From: Streptomyces sp. NBC_00457
Lineage (GTDB): Bacteria; Actinomycetota; Actinomycetes; Streptomycetales; Streptomycetaceae
Length of the DNA: 64,000 nt
Reading direction: 5' to 3'
Assembly (NCBI RefSeq): GCF_036014015.1
Contig: NZ_CP107905.1
Location: 9,114,001-9,178,000 of the forward strand
In this document: one piece after another, positions 8,313 through 17,257 of the stretch
Layout of the letters: every line of letters begins with the position of its first letter
How positions within the stretch are numbered: position 1 is the first letter of the stretch
Translations under genes and position numbers: made by a program
The notes under the pieces: generated by a model
What the model was told of the DNA's origin: nothing
The model's input: only the letters and a program-made list of their open reading frames with translations
Database searches by the model: none

Positions 8313-9338
8313 TCAGAGCACGCATTCCGCTTCTTCGTATCGCTCCGCGGGAACCGTCTTCAGTGTCTCCACGGCCTCCGCCAACGGCACCATCACGATG
8401 TCCGTCCCGCGAAGCGCCGTCATCTTCCCGAACTCCCCGCGGTGCACGGCCTCCACCGCATGCCACCCGAACCGCGTGGCGAGCACACGGTCGTACGCGG
8501 TCGGCGTCCCCCCACGCTGCACATGCCCGAGAATCACCGGCCGGGCTTCCTTCCCCAGCCGCTCCTCCAGCTCGATCGACAGCTGACGGGCGATCCCGGC
8601 GAAGCGCTCATGGCCGTAGATGTCCTTGCCGCCCTCGTCGAAGGCCATGGAGCCCGGCTTCGGCTTGGCCCCCTCCGCCGCCACGACGATCGCGAACCGC
8701 TTCCCGGCCTGGAACCGCTCCCCGACGACCGCGGCCAACTCCTCGATGTCGAAGGGCCGTTCCGGTACGACGATGGCGTGGGCGCCGGCCGCCATGCCGG
8801 AGTGGAGTGCGATCCAGCCGGTGTTGCGGCCCATGACCTCGACCACGAGCACACGCTGGTGGGACTCGGCGGTGGTCTTGAGGCGGTCCAGCGCCTCGGT
8901 CGCCACGCCCACGGCCGTGTCGAAGCCGAAGGTGACGTCGGTCACCGCGATGTCGTTGTCGATGGTCTTGGGCACGCCCACGATGGGCAGGCCGCTGTCC
9001 GACATCAGCCGGGCGGCCTTCAGCGTGCCCTCGCCGCCGATCGGGATGATGGCGTCGAGACCGAGTTCCTCGACATGGCCCTTCGCCCGCTCGACCCCGT
9101 CCCTCAGGTGGGACGGCTGGACGCGGGAGGAACCGAGGATCGTGCCGCCGCGAGCGAGGATGCCGCCCACCGCGTCGAGGTCGAGCTTGAGGTAGTCGCA
9201 CTCCAGGAGGCCTTTCCAGCCGTCCCGGAAACCGATGACCTCGTCGCCGTGGTCGGCGACGGCACGGTGCACGACGGACCGGATGACGGCGTTCAGGCCG
9301 GGGCAGTCGCCGCCGGACGTGAGGACACCAATGCGCAT
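8313..9338 (-). CDS. pfkA: 6-phosphofructokinase
   Basis: A 341-aa enzyme predicted to phosphorylate fructose 6-phosphate in glycolysis. It begins MRIGVLTSGGDCPGLNAVIR, the nucleotide-binding glycine loop, and carries IPIGGEGT, PKTIDNDI (catalytic Asp), MGRNTGWIA and HVQRGGTP. The GGEGT sequence at the phosphoryl-donor site, rather than GGDD, favours ATP over pyrophosphate; the Lys in PKTIDND is shared with the mixed actinobacterial group III enzymes, so donor choice stays an inference. ATG 9338 was chosen because the family starts exactly here; GAAGG lies upstream. The position next to gatD-murT matches my memory of S. coelicolor pfkA3 (SCO1214). Confidence 0.93.
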   Translation of the reverse strand: MRIGVLTSGGDCPGLNAVIRSVVHRAVADHGDEVIGFRDGWKGLLECDYLKLDLDAVGGILARGGTILGSSRVQPSHLRDGVERAKGHVEELGLDAIIPIGGEGTLKAARLMSDSGLPIVGVPKTIDNDIAVTDVTFGFDTAVGVATEALDRLKTTAESHQRVLVVEVMGRNTGWIALHSGMAAGAHAIVVPERPFDIEELAAVVGERFQAGKRFAIVVAAEGAKPKPGSMAFDEGGKDIYGHERFAGIARQLSIELEERLGKEARPVILGHVQRGGTPTAYDRVLATRFGWHAVEAVHRGEFGKMTALRGTDIVMVPLAEAVETLKTVPAERYEEAECVL

Positions 9339-9528
9339 AGCCCGAAATACCTTCTCAACGTGGGCCGGGGACCGGACCACGTTGTCCGGTTCGATCCCCG
9401 CCACCCTAGCGGGAGGAAGGGGCGGGGCCGAATGGTGCGTCCGCCTGCTGGACGACCCCGCTCACCTGTGCGGACACAGCGTCAGACGGGCCGGTAAAGC
9501 CTGGCTGGAGCCCAGGTGTACAGGCAGC

Positions 9529-10257
9529 TCAGGCGGGCTGCTGAGCGGCCGCGATGCGCTCGCCCCGCAGCGCCTCGTACCACCGGTCGTCGGTCGGCGG
9601 CAGCGCGTTCACGTCGAGCGCCAGCTTCAGCAGCAGGTCGGCGATGAGCGGGTTCCGGGCCAGCACCGGGCCGTGCATGTACGTACCGAAGACCGTGTCG
9701 TTGTACGCGCCCTCCGTGCCGTCTCCCGTGCCGTTGCCCTTGCCGAGCTTCACCTGGGCGAGGGGGCGGGCGGTGGGGCCGAGGTGGGTGACGCCCTGGT
9801 GGTTCTCGAAACCGGTCAGCGGCGGCAGCCCGAGGCGCGGGTCGATGTCCCCGAGCACGTCGCCGACGCACCGCTCACCCTCACCGCGCACGGACACCAC
9901 ATCCAGCAGCCCGAGACCGGGCTCGCGCTGGCCGAGGTCGTTGATGAACTCGTGGCCGAGGATCTGGTAGCCCGCGCACACCGAGAACACGATCGCGCCG
10001 TTGCCGACGGCGCGCTGCAGCCCGCCGTCCCGCCGCAGCCGCTCGGCCGCGAGCCGCTGCGGGCGGTCCTCGCCGCCGCCGATCAGGTAGATGTCGCCGG
10101 ACGTCGGGATCGGCTGGTCGCTGCGGACGTCCAGGCGGGCCACGTCGAGGCCGCGCTGCCGGGCCCGGCGCTCCACGACCAGGACGTTGCCCTGGTCACC
10201 GTACGTGCTGAGCAGGTCGGGATAGATCCAGACGACCCGCAGGCTGTTGTCGCTCAC
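9529..10257 (-). CDS. gatD: Lipid II isoglutaminyl synthase, glutamine amidotransferase subunit GatD
   Basis: A 242-aa class I glutamine amidotransferase that would supply ammonia to MurT for amidating the D-iso-glutamate of lipid II. The nucleophile lies in VFSVCAGYQILG and the catalytic His in GTYMHGPVLARNP; LIGGGEDRPQRL forms the N-terminal part of the active-site wall. GTG start with AGGGGA upstream. It is 16 bases downstream of murT on the same strand, the standard gene pair. Alternatives such as cobyric acid synthase amidotransferases are ruled out by the short length and the MurT neighbour. Confidence 0.93.
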   Translation of the reverse strand: MSDNSLRVVWIYPDLLSTYGDQGNVLVVERRARQRGLDVARLDVRSDQPIPTSGDIYLIGGGEDRPQRLAAERLRRDGGLQRAVGNGAIVFSVCAGYQILGHEFINDLGQREPGLGLLDVVSVRGEGERCVGDVLGDIDPRLGLPPLTGFENHQGVTHLGPTARPLAQVKLGKGNGTGDGTEGAYNDTVFGTYMHGPVLARNPLIADLLLKLALDVNALPPTDDRWYEALRGERIAAAQQPA

Positions 10258-10273
10258 AAAAGTCCCCTGTGTG

Positions 10274-11512
10274 TCAGTTGCCGACGCGGCGGCGCAGGTC
10301 CTGGAAGGCGGTGTAGTTGGCGATGACCTCGATCCGGCCGGGCGGGCTCATCTGCACGGCCTGGTCGAGGGTCTCGCAGACCTGGAAGTGCTGGTTCGCG
10401 ACCTCCAGCCGGACCGCGAGGTCCAGCCTGCGGTCGCCGACGACGCAGATCGGGTGCCCGGTCAGCCGCGTGTAGTCGACGTCCCACAGCCAGGAGGTGT
10501 CGGTGCCGTCGGCGCCGCGCGCGTTCACGGAGAGGATCACCGGGGTGGGCGGCGGGTCGATGAGGGAGAACGTCTCCAGCCAGCCGGCCGGGTTCTTCGC
10601 GAGCAGCAGCCGCAGATCGCGCTCCATGAACTGCACCACGTCATAGCGCCCGGCCACGGCCTGCACCTGGTACATCCGCTCCAGCGCGACCTGCGGCGGC
10701 ACCCCGAACACGGCGGCGACGGCGGCCGACGAGGCGGCGTTGGCCTTGTTGGCGCGGCCCGGCAGCTGAAGGTGAATGGGCCAGGCGGAGCCGTGCGGGT
10801 CGAGTACGTGGTCGCCCGAGAGCGCCCAGCTGGGCGTCGGCCGCCGGAAACCGCACTCACTGCAGAACCAGTCGTCGCCCGGGCGCTGCATCACGCCACC
10901 GCAGGACGGGCAGGACCAGGCGTCGTCCTTCCACATCTGACCGGCGGCGACCCAGATCACGTTGGGGGAGGAGGACGCGGCCCACACCACGAGCGGGTCG
11001 TCGGCGTTCGCGACGACCACGGCCTTGGAGCCCGCGAGCCCCTCCCGCCAGTTCTCGGCGAGCATCCGGGTCTCGGCGGCGCGGTCGAGCTGGTCGCGGG
11101 AGAGGTTGAGCAGGGCGATGCACTTCGGGTCGGTGTCCCGGGCCACCCCGGCCAGGTACTTCTCGTCGACCTCGATCACGCCGTAGCGCGCGTCGGACCC
11201 ACCGGCCAGCGCGGAGGTGATACCGGCGGGCATGTTGGCACCGAGCGCGTTCGAGACGACGGGGCCCGCGGCGCGCAGGGCCTCGGCGATCAGCCGGGTC
11301 GTCGTGGTCTTTCCGTTGGTCGCCGACACCAGGATCACGTCCAGGTTCTGGGCGAGCCGGGCGAGGAGGTCGGGGTCGAGCTTGAGTGCCACGCGGCCGC
11401 CGATCACCGAACCGCTCCCGCGCCCCGCGGCACGCGATGCCGCCGCGACCGCCTTGCCCGCGGTCACGGCCAGCTTGGCCCGCGGCGTGAGCGGGTCCGA
11501 GTTGCCTGCCAT
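10274..11512 (-). CDS. murT: Lipid II isoglutaminyl synthase, Mur ligase-like subunit MurT
   Basis: A 412-aa Mur-ligase-fold protein that activates the alpha-carboxyl of D-Glu in lipid II with ATP so that GatD ammonia can amidate it. The P-loop VSATNGKTTTTRLI lies near residue 65. A four-cysteine zinc ribbon (CPSCGGVM ... WFCSECGF, about 205-225) is inserted in the central domain, as is usual for MurT. The C-terminal domain ends in the conserved DLRRRVG tail. ATG 11512 is preceded by AAGGAGGA. It forms an operon with gatD. It acts at the cytoplasmic face of the membrane. Confidence 0.93.
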   Translation of the reverse strand: MAGNSDPLTPRAKLAVTAGKAVAAASRAAGRGSGSVIGGRVALKLDPDLLARLAQNLDVILVSATNGKTTTTRLIAEALRAAGPVVSNALGANMPAGITSALAGGSDARYGVIEVDEKYLAGVARDTDPKCIALLNLSRDQLDRAAETRMLAENWREGLAGSKAVVVANADDPLVVWAASSSPNVIWVAAGQMWKDDAWSCPSCGGVMQRPGDDWFCSECGFRRPTPSWALSGDHVLDPHGSAWPIHLQLPGRANKANAASSAAVAAVFGVPPQVALERMYQVQAVAGRYDVVQFMERDLRLLLAKNPAGWLETFSLIDPPPTPVILSVNARGADGTDTSWLWDVDYTRLTGHPICVVGDRRLDLAVRLEVANQHFQVCETLDQAVQMSPPGRIEVIANYTAFQDLRRRVGN

Positions 11513-11610
11513 CAGTTCTCGATCCTCCTTGCGTACGCGCCGCGCCTCTGCCTGACGGCAACGTGGTGGTGGTCAGCCTATCGAGATCCATTCGCACTCC
11601 CGAATCGCCG

Positions 11611-11616
11611 TACCCT
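11611..11616 (+). promoter_or_regulatory. -10 element of a likely leaderless promoter (def)
   Basis: TACCCT ends 7 bases before the def ATG (11624) and no ribosome-binding site precedes that ATG. The spacing fits leaderless transcription. It lies in the 111-bp divergent gap with murT. Confidence 0.4.
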
Positions 11617-11623
11617 TGCGGCC

Positions 11624-12178
11624 ATGCGAAACGGCTCCATTCCGGGCGCGCACGGGCGCGTCCGGCCCCTCACCCTGCATGGCGCTCCGCTGCTGCGTGA
11701 GCGGTGCCACGAGGTGACCGACTTCGGCCCGGCCCTCACGGCCCTCGTCGAAGACCTGTTCGCCACGATGTACGCAGCACAGGGAGTCGGCCTGGCAGCG
11801 AATCAGATCGGCGAGCCCTTGCGGGTGTTCGTCTACGACTGCCCCGACGACGAGGACGTACGGCATCTGGGCCACGTCGTGAACCCGCGGCTGGTGGAGG
11901 CGGACGGCGTGGTGATCCGGGGCCCGGAGGGCTGCCTCTCCCTACCGGGCCTGGAGGCGGGCACGGAACGGTACGACCACGCGGTGGTCGAGGGCTTCAC
12001 GATGACGGGAGAGCCGATCACGGTTCATGGCACGGGCTTCTTCGCACGCTGCCTGCAGCACGAGTGCGACCACTTGGAGGGCAAGGTCTACGCGGACCAC
12101 TTGACGGGCTGGCGCTACAGGCGACTGATGCGACAGGCAACGCGAGCTTCTTGGGGTAGGGCGACTGGTCCGACTTAA
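11624..12178 (+). CDS. def: Peptide deformylase
   Basis: A 184-aa metalloenzyme that removes the N-formyl group from new proteins. All three family motifs are present: GVGLAANQIG (motif 1), EGCLSLPG (motif 2, metal Cys) and QHECDHLEGK (motif 3, two metal His and the catalytic Glu). The start ATG 11624 (MRNGSIPGAHGRVRPL) is taken from family length; the same frame runs much further upstream without homology. The TAA stop lies at the first bases of an intergenic repeat copy, so the last residues (RATGPT) may be repeat-derived. Streptomyces usually carry several deformylases; this is one paralogue. Confidence 0.92.
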   Translation: MRNGSIPGAHGRVRPLTLHGAPLLRERCHEVTDFGPALTALVEDLFATMYAAQGVGLAANQIGEPLRVFVYDCPDDEDVRHLGHVVNPRLVEADGVVIRGPEGCLSLPGLEAGTERYDHAVVEGFTMTGEPITVHGTGFFARCLQHECDHLEGKVYADHLTGWRYRRLMRQATRASWGRATGPT

Positions 12179-12230
12179 GGGGCGCGGGGAACTGCGCGAC
12201 CAGCCCCCACCAACCCGCAGCCGAGACACA
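12177..12230 (+). repeat. Streptomyces intergenic repeat (copy 3)
   Basis: AAGGGGCGCGGGGAACTGCG then CGACCAGCCCCCACC and CCGCAGCCGAGACA. Its first two bases are part of the def stop codon, and it ends at the 3' end of the convergent TetR gene. Confidence 0.75.
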
Positions 12231-12234
12231 ACGG

Positions 12235-12876
12235 TCAGAACCCCGGACCGCCCACTTTGTCCCCCGCCGCAGCCAACCGCCCCCACAACAAGTCGGCCAA
12301 ACTCCGCACCAACTCAGCGCGAGAACAAGGCCGTTCCCCCAGCCACCAATCCCCGGCCGCGTGCATCATCCCGACGATCCCATGCCCCCACACCCGAGCC
12401 AGCTGCTGGCTCCCCGGCCCGAGATCCAGCCGATCCTCGATGACCTGGGCCAACTCCTCACCCATCCGCCGAAGCAGCGGCCCCGCCTGAACGCCGACAT
12501 CGAACCCGTGGTCACTCGCCGACCCCTCGGACGGATGCATCAGGAACCGGTACACCTGAGGACGCGCCTCGATCGCCGCGAGATACGTGTCGAGCGTGGC
12601 CTCGACCCGCTCCCGCCGGTCCGCCGGGGCGTCCAACGCGGCCCGCAGGGAATCCAGCAGCGCGTCGGTGTGCCGCTTGGCAAGGGCCGCGTAAAGCCCG
12701 CCCTTGTCACCGAAGTGCCGGTAGAGGATCGGCTTCGTGATGCCCGCCTCCGCCGCGATCGCGTTCATCGAGGCCTGCGGGCCGTCGCGCAGCACCACTC
12801 TGTCCGCGGCCTCCAGCAGCTCACGCCGACGGCGGTCGGCGGAGCGCTGCTGATCGGTCCGCTGTGTGGTGTCCAT
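12235..12876 (-). CDS. TetR family transcriptional regulator
   Basis: A 213-aa regulator with an N-terminal TetR helix-turn-helix (ASMNAIAAEAGITKPILYRHFGDKGGLYAAL, residues about 33-63) and an all-helical ligand domain. ATG 12876 has GGGGGAG six bases upstream; the 15-residue longer form lacks this. It is transcribed away from an acyl-CoA dehydrogenase gene, and the 165-bp gap contains palindromes typical of TetR operators, so it likely represses itself and the dehydrogenase. The ligand is probably an acyl-CoA or related lipid (inference from the neighbour). Confidence 0.9.
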   Translation of the reverse strand: MDTTQRTDQQRSADRRRRELLEAADRVVLRDGPQASMNAIAAEAGITKPILYRHFGDKGGLYAALAKRHTDALLDSLRAALDAPADRRERVEATLDTYLAAIEARPQVYRFLMHPSEGSASDHGFDVGVQAGPLLRRMGEELAQVIEDRLDLGPGSQQLARVWGHGIVGMMHAAGDWWLGERPCSRAELVRSLADLLWGRLAAAGDKVGGPGF

Positions 12877-12965
12877 GTGATCTCCCCCTGCTCGATCGGT
12901 GACGCCTGCGCAAACTAACACTCATTACGCTCCTGACATCGAACTGGCTGCCGAGCCGTCAGGAG

Positions 12966-13004
12966 TTGACTTTTCCTACCGGTCGGTAACAGACTGCGGT
13001 TACC
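12966..13004 (+). promoter_or_regulatory. Promoter and operator upstream of the acyl-CoA dehydrogenase gene
   Basis: TTGACT (12966-12971) and CAGACT (12990-12995) form a -35/-10 pair with an 18-base spacer. The spacer carries TACCGGTCGGTA (12977-12988), an imperfect palindrome with TACCG/CGGTA arms, and GGTAAC/GTTACC arms (12985-12990 and 12999-13004) overlap it. A repressor bound here would block the promoter. The divergent TetR protein is the obvious candidate. Confidence 0.6.
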
Positions 13005-13041
13005 GCAAGTAACAGGATAGTGCGCCACTGCTGGAGGGGAC

Positions 13042-14259
13042 ATGGCCGAGTTCACCATGGAGCTCAACGACGAACAGAAGGAGGTCCGGGACTGGCTGCA
13101 CGGTTTCGCCGCCGACGTCATCCGTCCCGCCGCCGCCGAATGGGACGAGCGTGAGGAGACTCCCTGGCCTGTCATCCAGGAGGCCGCCAAGGTCGGCATC
13201 TACTCCCTGGACTTCTACGCCCAGCAGTACTTCGACCCCACCGGCCTCGGCATCCCCATGGCCATGGAGGAGCTGTTCTGGGGCGACGCGGGCATCGCCC
13301 TGTCCATCGTCGGCACGGGCCTGGCCGCCGTCGGCGTCCTCGCCAACGGCACCGAGGAACAGATCGGCACCTGGATTCCCCAGATGTACGGCGATGCCAA
13401 CGATGTCAAGGTCGCCGCGTTCTGCTCCTCCGAGCCCGACGCCGGCTCCGATGTGGCCTCCATGCGGACGCGTGCCGTGTACGACGAGGCCAAGGACGAG
13501 TGGGTGCTCAACGGTACGAAGACCTGGGCGACCAACGGCGGCATCGCCAACGTCCATGTCGTCGTCGCCGTCGTCGACCCGGACCTCGGTTCCAAGGGGC
13601 ACGCCTCCTTCATCGTCCCGCCGAACACTCCTGGCCTGTCCCAGGGGCAGAAGTTCAAGAAGCACGGCATCCGCGCCTCGCACACCGCCGAGGTCGTCCT
13701 GGACAACGTCCGGATTCCCGGCTCCTGCCTGCTCGGTGGCAAGGAGAAGCTGGACGAGCGGCTGGCGCGGGCGAAGGCCTCCGGCGGTGAGCGGGTCAGG
13801 AACGCGGCGATGGCAACGTTTGAAGCTTCGCGGCCGGCGGTGGGTGCGATGGCCGTCGGCACCGCCCGTGCCGCGTACGAAGTGGCCCTCGACTACGCCA
13901 TGACCCGTGAGCAGTTCGGGCGCCCGATCATCGACAACCAGGGTGTGGCGTTCGAGATCGCGGACATGCGGACGTCCATCGACGCGGCGCGTCTTCTCGT
14001 CTGGCGTGCGTCCTGGATGGGGGTCAACGGGAAGCCGTTCACCGCGGCCGAGGGCTCGATGTCGAAGCTGTTCGCGAGCGAGACGGCGAAGAAGGTGACC
14101 GCCCAGGCGATCCAGATCCTGGGCGGGAACGGATACACGCGGGAGTATCCGGTGGAGCGGATGCACCGGGATGCGGCGATCTACACGATCTTCGAGGGGA
14201 CCAGTGAGATCCAGCGGCTGGTGATTGCTCGGACGCTCTCGGGGATGTCCATTCGGTAG
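13042..14259 (+). CDS. Acyl-CoA dehydrogenase
   Basis: A 405-aa FAD flavoenzyme for alpha,beta-dehydrogenation of acyl-CoA. It shows [14 protein letters not shown] (flavin/substrate loop), [42 protein letters not shown] and [15 protein letters not shown] with the catalytic-base Glu. A complete three-domain enzyme. GGAGGGGAC lies just before the ATG. It is divergent from the TetR gene and convergent with the cupin gene of the rppA operon. The chain-length preference is not readable. Confidence 0.92.
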   Translation: MAEFTMELNDEQKEVRDWLHGFAADVIRPAAAEWDEREETPWPVIQEAAKVGIYSLDFYAQQYFDPTGLGIPMAMEELFWGDAGIALSIVGTGLAAVGVLANGTEEQIGTWIPQMYGDANDVKVAAFCSSEPDAGSDVASMRTRAVYDEAKDEWVLNGTKTWATNGGIANVHVVVAVVDPDLGSKGHASFIVPPNTPGLSQGQKFKKHGIRASHTAEVVLDNVRIPGSCLLGGKEKLDERLARAKASGGERVRNAAMATFEASRPAVGAMAVGTARAAYEVALDYAMTREQFGRPIIDNQGVAFEIADMRTSIDAARLLVWRASWMGVNGKPFTAAEGSMSKLFASETAKKVTAQAIQILGGNGYTREYPVERMHRDAAIYTIFEGTSEIQRLVIARTLSGMSIR

Positions 14260-14260
14260 T

Positions 14261-14314
14261 TGTGCGGCTGCGGGTTGTGGGGGCTGGTCGCGCAGTTCCC
14301 CGCGCCCCTTAAAA
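14261..14314 (-). repeat. Streptomyces intergenic repeat (copy 4)
   Basis: Reads on the minus strand as TTTTAAGGGGCGCGGGGAAC, then CTGCGCGACCAGCCCCCAC and CCGCAGCCGC. It fills the gap between the convergent acyl-CoA dehydrogenase and cupin genes. Confidence 0.75.
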
Positions 14315-14316
14315 CC

Positions 14317-14838
14317 TCACCTGTGCCGGAGCGGGGTCAGTTGCTGGATGTCGTACCTGGCCCGCAACTCCTCGATCGCCGCATGATCCGGCGGACCCCC
14401 GTTCCCCAGGATCTCCAGCAACTCCTCGAAGTAGCGTTCGTGATCCGGCGGTGGGCTTGCCTGGAAGAACATCTTGGCCGGGTTGTCCGTCGGATTTGCG
14501 AACGCATGAGGGCAGCCGGGCGGTACGACGATGAGCGTGCCCGGGGTCGCGCGTACGACCCTGTTGCCCGAACTCGACTCCCACTTCTGCCAGTTGTCGG
14601 GGGTACGGATACGCGGCTCGAAGGCGAGTACGTCCAGCTCGCCTTCCAGGACGTAGAACAACTCCTCGCTGCGCGTGTGCACATGGGCGCCGACGTCGAA
14701 GCCCGGAGGGACGAGGACCTCGAAGGTGGAGGCCGTCCGGGAGTGCGTGCCGGTGACCTTGAAGGTCACGTGCTGGGCCGGTGTCTGGACGACCCGGCCG
14801 TGGCCCGGTGGTACGAGGAGCCCCTCCGTCGTCGTCAT
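14317..14838 (-). CDS. Cupin protein of the rppA operon, MomA-like quinone-forming monooxygenase
   Basis: A 173-aa single-domain cupin. Metal-binding residues are in FDVGAHVHTRSEELFYVLEG and in VVPPGCPHAFANP. It starts 7 bases after the CYP158 stop on the same strand, as last gene of an rppA-CYP158-cupin operon. Cupins of this operon type (MomA) are reported to oxidise 1,3,6,8-tetrahydroxynaphthalene to flaviolin without a flavin or haem. The assignment rests on fold plus operon position, so biochemical identity is an inference; a generic cupin with a different oxidative role is possible. Confidence 0.75.
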   Translation of the reverse strand: MTTTEGLLVPPGHGRVVQTPAQHVTFKVTGTHSRTASTFEVLVPPGFDVGAHVHTRSEELFYVLEGELDVLAFEPRIRTPDNWQKWESSSGNRVVRATPGTLIVVPPGCPHAFANPTDNPAKMFFQASPPPDHERYFEELLEILGNGGPPDHAAIEELRARYDIQQLTPLRHR

Positions 14839-14845
14839 CGGCGTC

Positions 14846-16060
14846 TCACCACGTGACCGGCAGGGCCTCGGGCCCGCGGATCAACGCGCCCTTCTTGAAG
14901 GGCACTTCCCGGGGCGGCACGGCGAGTTTCAGTCCCGGCACCCGGTCGAGGAGGGCGTCGACGAGGAGCTCGGACTCCAGCCGGGCCAGCATGCCGCCGG
15001 GGCAGTAGTGCGGGCCGAAGCCGAAGGAGACGTGGGGGTTGGGGTTGCGCGAGAAGTCGATCATCTCGGGCTGCGGAAAGACGTCCGGGTCGCGGTTGGC
15101 GGCGAGGTACGACACGTAGATCGCGTCGCCCGCCCGGATCCGTACGCCCTTGATGCCGACGTCCTCCATCGCGATCCGGGACAGCCCGACGGCGTTGCGG
15201 TGCGGGATGTAGCGGAGCAGCTCGTCGATGGCCTGGGGGCGGATCTCCGGCTCGGCGCGCAGCCGTGCGGTGAGGTCGGGGCGGGTCAGCAGGATGTAGA
15301 ACATCTGCCCGCTGTTGTTGGTGACCGCCTCGCCGCCGATCTGGAGGAGCACCGCGAGTCCGACGGCCTCCTCCAGCGTCACCTCGCCCTTGCCGACGGC
15401 CGCGCCGAGCAGTGAGGTGACGTCCTCGCCGGTGCTGCCCTCGCGCATGCCGATGAGGTCGGCGAAGTAGGCGCCCATCTCGTTCTTGGCCTTCTCGCTG
15501 ACGTCGGCGCCGTGCGAGGAGGACAGGATGAGCTGGGTCCAGGTGTGCATGCCGTGCCGGTCGGCGGCCGGGACGCCCATCAGCTCGCAGATCACGGCGA
15601 TGGGGAAAGGGCTGAGGACGGTTGCGGTGAGGTCGGCCGGCGGGCCGTCCTGGAGGAGTTCGTCGACCAGCTCGTCCAGCATGCGGCGGGACTTCTCCCG
15701 CACCCGCTCCACGCCCTTCGCGGTGAATGCGGCGGCCACCGAGCGGCGCAGCCGGGTGTGGTCCGGCGGGTCCAGGAAGCCGACGGCGCCGCGGGCCGGG
15801 ATGAAGTGCGGGGCGAGCCGGGTGACCTGCCGGTCCATGACGGCCTCGCGGCTGAACCGGGGGTCGTTGGTCACCATGCGTACGTCGTCGTAGCGGGTGA
15901 CCAGCCAGGCCCAGCCCTCGCCGTTGGGCAGCTGGATCCGGGTGACCGGGCCCTCGTCCATCAGCTGGCCGAGGATCGGGTCGAAGTCCACGCCCGACAG
16001 GTCGAGCGCCGGCCAGTGCCGGACGGGGGGAAGGGTTTCGGTGATCGTCTCTTCGGTCAT
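14846..16060 (-). CDS. Cytochrome P450, CYP158A-like (flaviolin-coupling)
   Basis: A 404-aa soluble P450. The haem loop is FGFGPHYCPGG with the Cys ligand, the K-helix ExxR is in IDELLRYIPHR, and the I-helix reads LQIGGEAVTNN, where the usual catalytic Thr is replaced by Ala, a feature described for CYP158A2. CYP158A enzymes couple two or three flaviolin molecules into red-brown pigments. It starts 14 bases after the rppA stop. A long in-frame upstream extension is an artefact of the overlap with rppA. The ribosome site is weak (GAGACGACGTGAG), so coupling to rppA translation is likely. Confidence 0.88.
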   Translation of the reverse strand: MTEETITETLPPVRHWPALDLSGVDFDPILGQLMDEGPVTRIQLPNGEGWAWLVTRYDDVRMVTNDPRFSREAVMDRQVTRLAPHFIPARGAVGFLDPPDHTRLRRSVAAAFTAKGVERVREKSRRMLDELVDELLQDGPPADLTATVLSPFPIAVICELMGVPAADRHGMHTWTQLILSSSHGADVSEKAKNEMGAYFADLIGMREGSTGEDVTSLLGAAVGKGEVTLEEAVGLAVLLQIGGEAVTNNSGQMFYILLTRPDLTARLRAEPEIRPQAIDELLRYIPHRNAVGLSRIAMEDVGIKGVRIRAGDAIYVSYLAANRDPDVFPQPEMIDFSRNPNPHVSFGFGPHYCPGGMLARLESELLVDALLDRVPGLKLAVPPREVPFKKGALIRGPEALPVTW

Positions 16061-16074
16061 CTCACGTCGTCTCG

Positions 16075-17124
16075 TCAGTTGCGGTGCCAGCGGCCCAGGG
16101 CCATCTCGGCGGTGATACCGGGACCGAACCCGGCGAGGAGCCCGCGCGCCTTGTGTTCGGCGCCGCCCTCCTCGAACAGCCGGCGCAGCGCGTCCAGGAC
16201 GACGGCGCTGGCGATGTTGCCGTACTCGGTGAGCGTCGACCGGCTGAACCGGAACGCGTGCGGGTCGACCTGGAGGAACTTGCTGAGGTCGTCGAGTATT
16301 CGCGGCCCGCCCGCATGGACTATGTAGAAGTCCAGGTCGGCGGCGTCCCAGCCGTGCATGCCCGCGAGATCCTGGAGCGCCGGGGCGAGCGGCTCCATGG
16401 TGGCCGGCACCCGCTTGTCCAGCAGGAAGTGGAATCCGGTGGCCCGGACGTCGTACATGATCCACTCTTCGGTCTTGGGGATCAGGTACGAGCCGTTGCG
16501 CTCGAGCGTGATGCCTTCGCCGCCGCGCCCGCGGACCGCCGCGGCGGCGATGCCGTCGCCGAACAGACCGTTGGACAGCAGCGAGCCGACGCCGATGTCC
16601 GTGGGCTGGTAGCACAGCGAGCAGAACTCGCAGGCCACGATGAGCGCGTTGGCCTCGGGGTAGGCCGTGCAGAAGTCGTGCGCCCGGTTGATCGCCGCCC
16701 CGCCTGCCGCGCAGCCCAGCTGGGCTATGGGGATCTGGCGGGTGGTGCTGTCGAAGTCCATCTCGTTGATCAGCCAGGCCGTGAGCGAGGGCATCATGAA
16801 GCCCGTGCACGACACGTAGATGATCACGTCGATGTCGGTGGTGAGCAGCTCCGCGTCGTCGAGCGCCCGCTGTATGACCGCCGGGACCCGGGCCTTCGCC
16901 TCGGCCTCGTAGATCTTGTTCCGCTCCTCGAAGCCGGGGTGCTTCAGGGTTTCCTCGATCGGCTGCACGATGTGCCGGGTGCGTACGCCGGTGTTCTCGA
17001 TCAGCCGGAGGGCCAGCGGCAGTTGGGGGTGGTCAAAGTGGCGGGAGCGAGCCAGCTCCAGCGTCTCCTCCATCGTGATCACGTGCTCTGGAACGGACAC
17101 CGAGGGTCTGCACAAAGTCGCCAT
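16075..17124 (-). CDS. rppA: 1,3,6,8-tetrahydroxynaphthalene synthase, type III polyketide synthase
   Basis: A 349-aa chalcone-synthase-fold enzyme that condenses five malonyl-CoA to tetrahydroxynaphthalene. The nucleophilic Cys lies in VSCTGFMMPSLTAW, the catalytic His in YIVHAGGPRILDD and the Asn in LTEYGNIASAVVLDAL. The start at MATLCRPSVSVPEHV was chosen because this is where RppA homologues align; a 20-residue longer form from 17184 is possible. First gene of the three-gene pigment operon. The spore or mycelial pigment made here is usually described as UV-protective (established for homologues). Confidence 0.93.
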   Translation of the reverse strand: MATLCRPSVSVPEHVITMEETLELARSRHFDHPQLPLALRLIENTGVRTRHIVQPIEETLKHPGFEERNKIYEAEAKARVPAVIQRALDDAELLTTDIDVIIYVSCTGFMMPSLTAWLINEMDFDSTTRQIPIAQLGCAAGGAAINRAHDFCTAYPEANALIVACEFCSLCYQPTDIGVGSLLSNGLFGDGIAAAAVRGRGGEGITLERNGSYLIPKTEEWIMYDVRATGFHFLLDKRVPATMEPLAPALQDLAGMHGWDAADLDFYIVHAGGPRILDDLSKFLQVDPHAFRFSRSTLTEYGNIASAVVLDALRRLFEEGGAEHKARGLLAGFGPGITAEMALGRWHRN

Positions 17125-17257
17125 GAACCGTGCCTGCTTTCGCCTTCCGGAAGGCCTGCGCCCCCCGGTCAGAAGGTTGTGCATTCACGATCACCCGACG
17201 GGGCGACTATCTCGCGCCGGACTACTCCAAATTGGGGATCACTGGAATTGCCTAGCG

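Noticed and set aside
8313..9338. Pyrophosphate-dependent phosphofructokinase
   Set aside because: The donor site reads GGEGT rather than GGDD; the PKTIDND Lys alone is not enough to call a PPi enzyme.
10247..11600. Long plus-strand open frame continuous with def
   Set aside because: It is antisense to murT and only the part from 11624 has deformylase motifs; high-GC DNA gives such shadow frames routinely.
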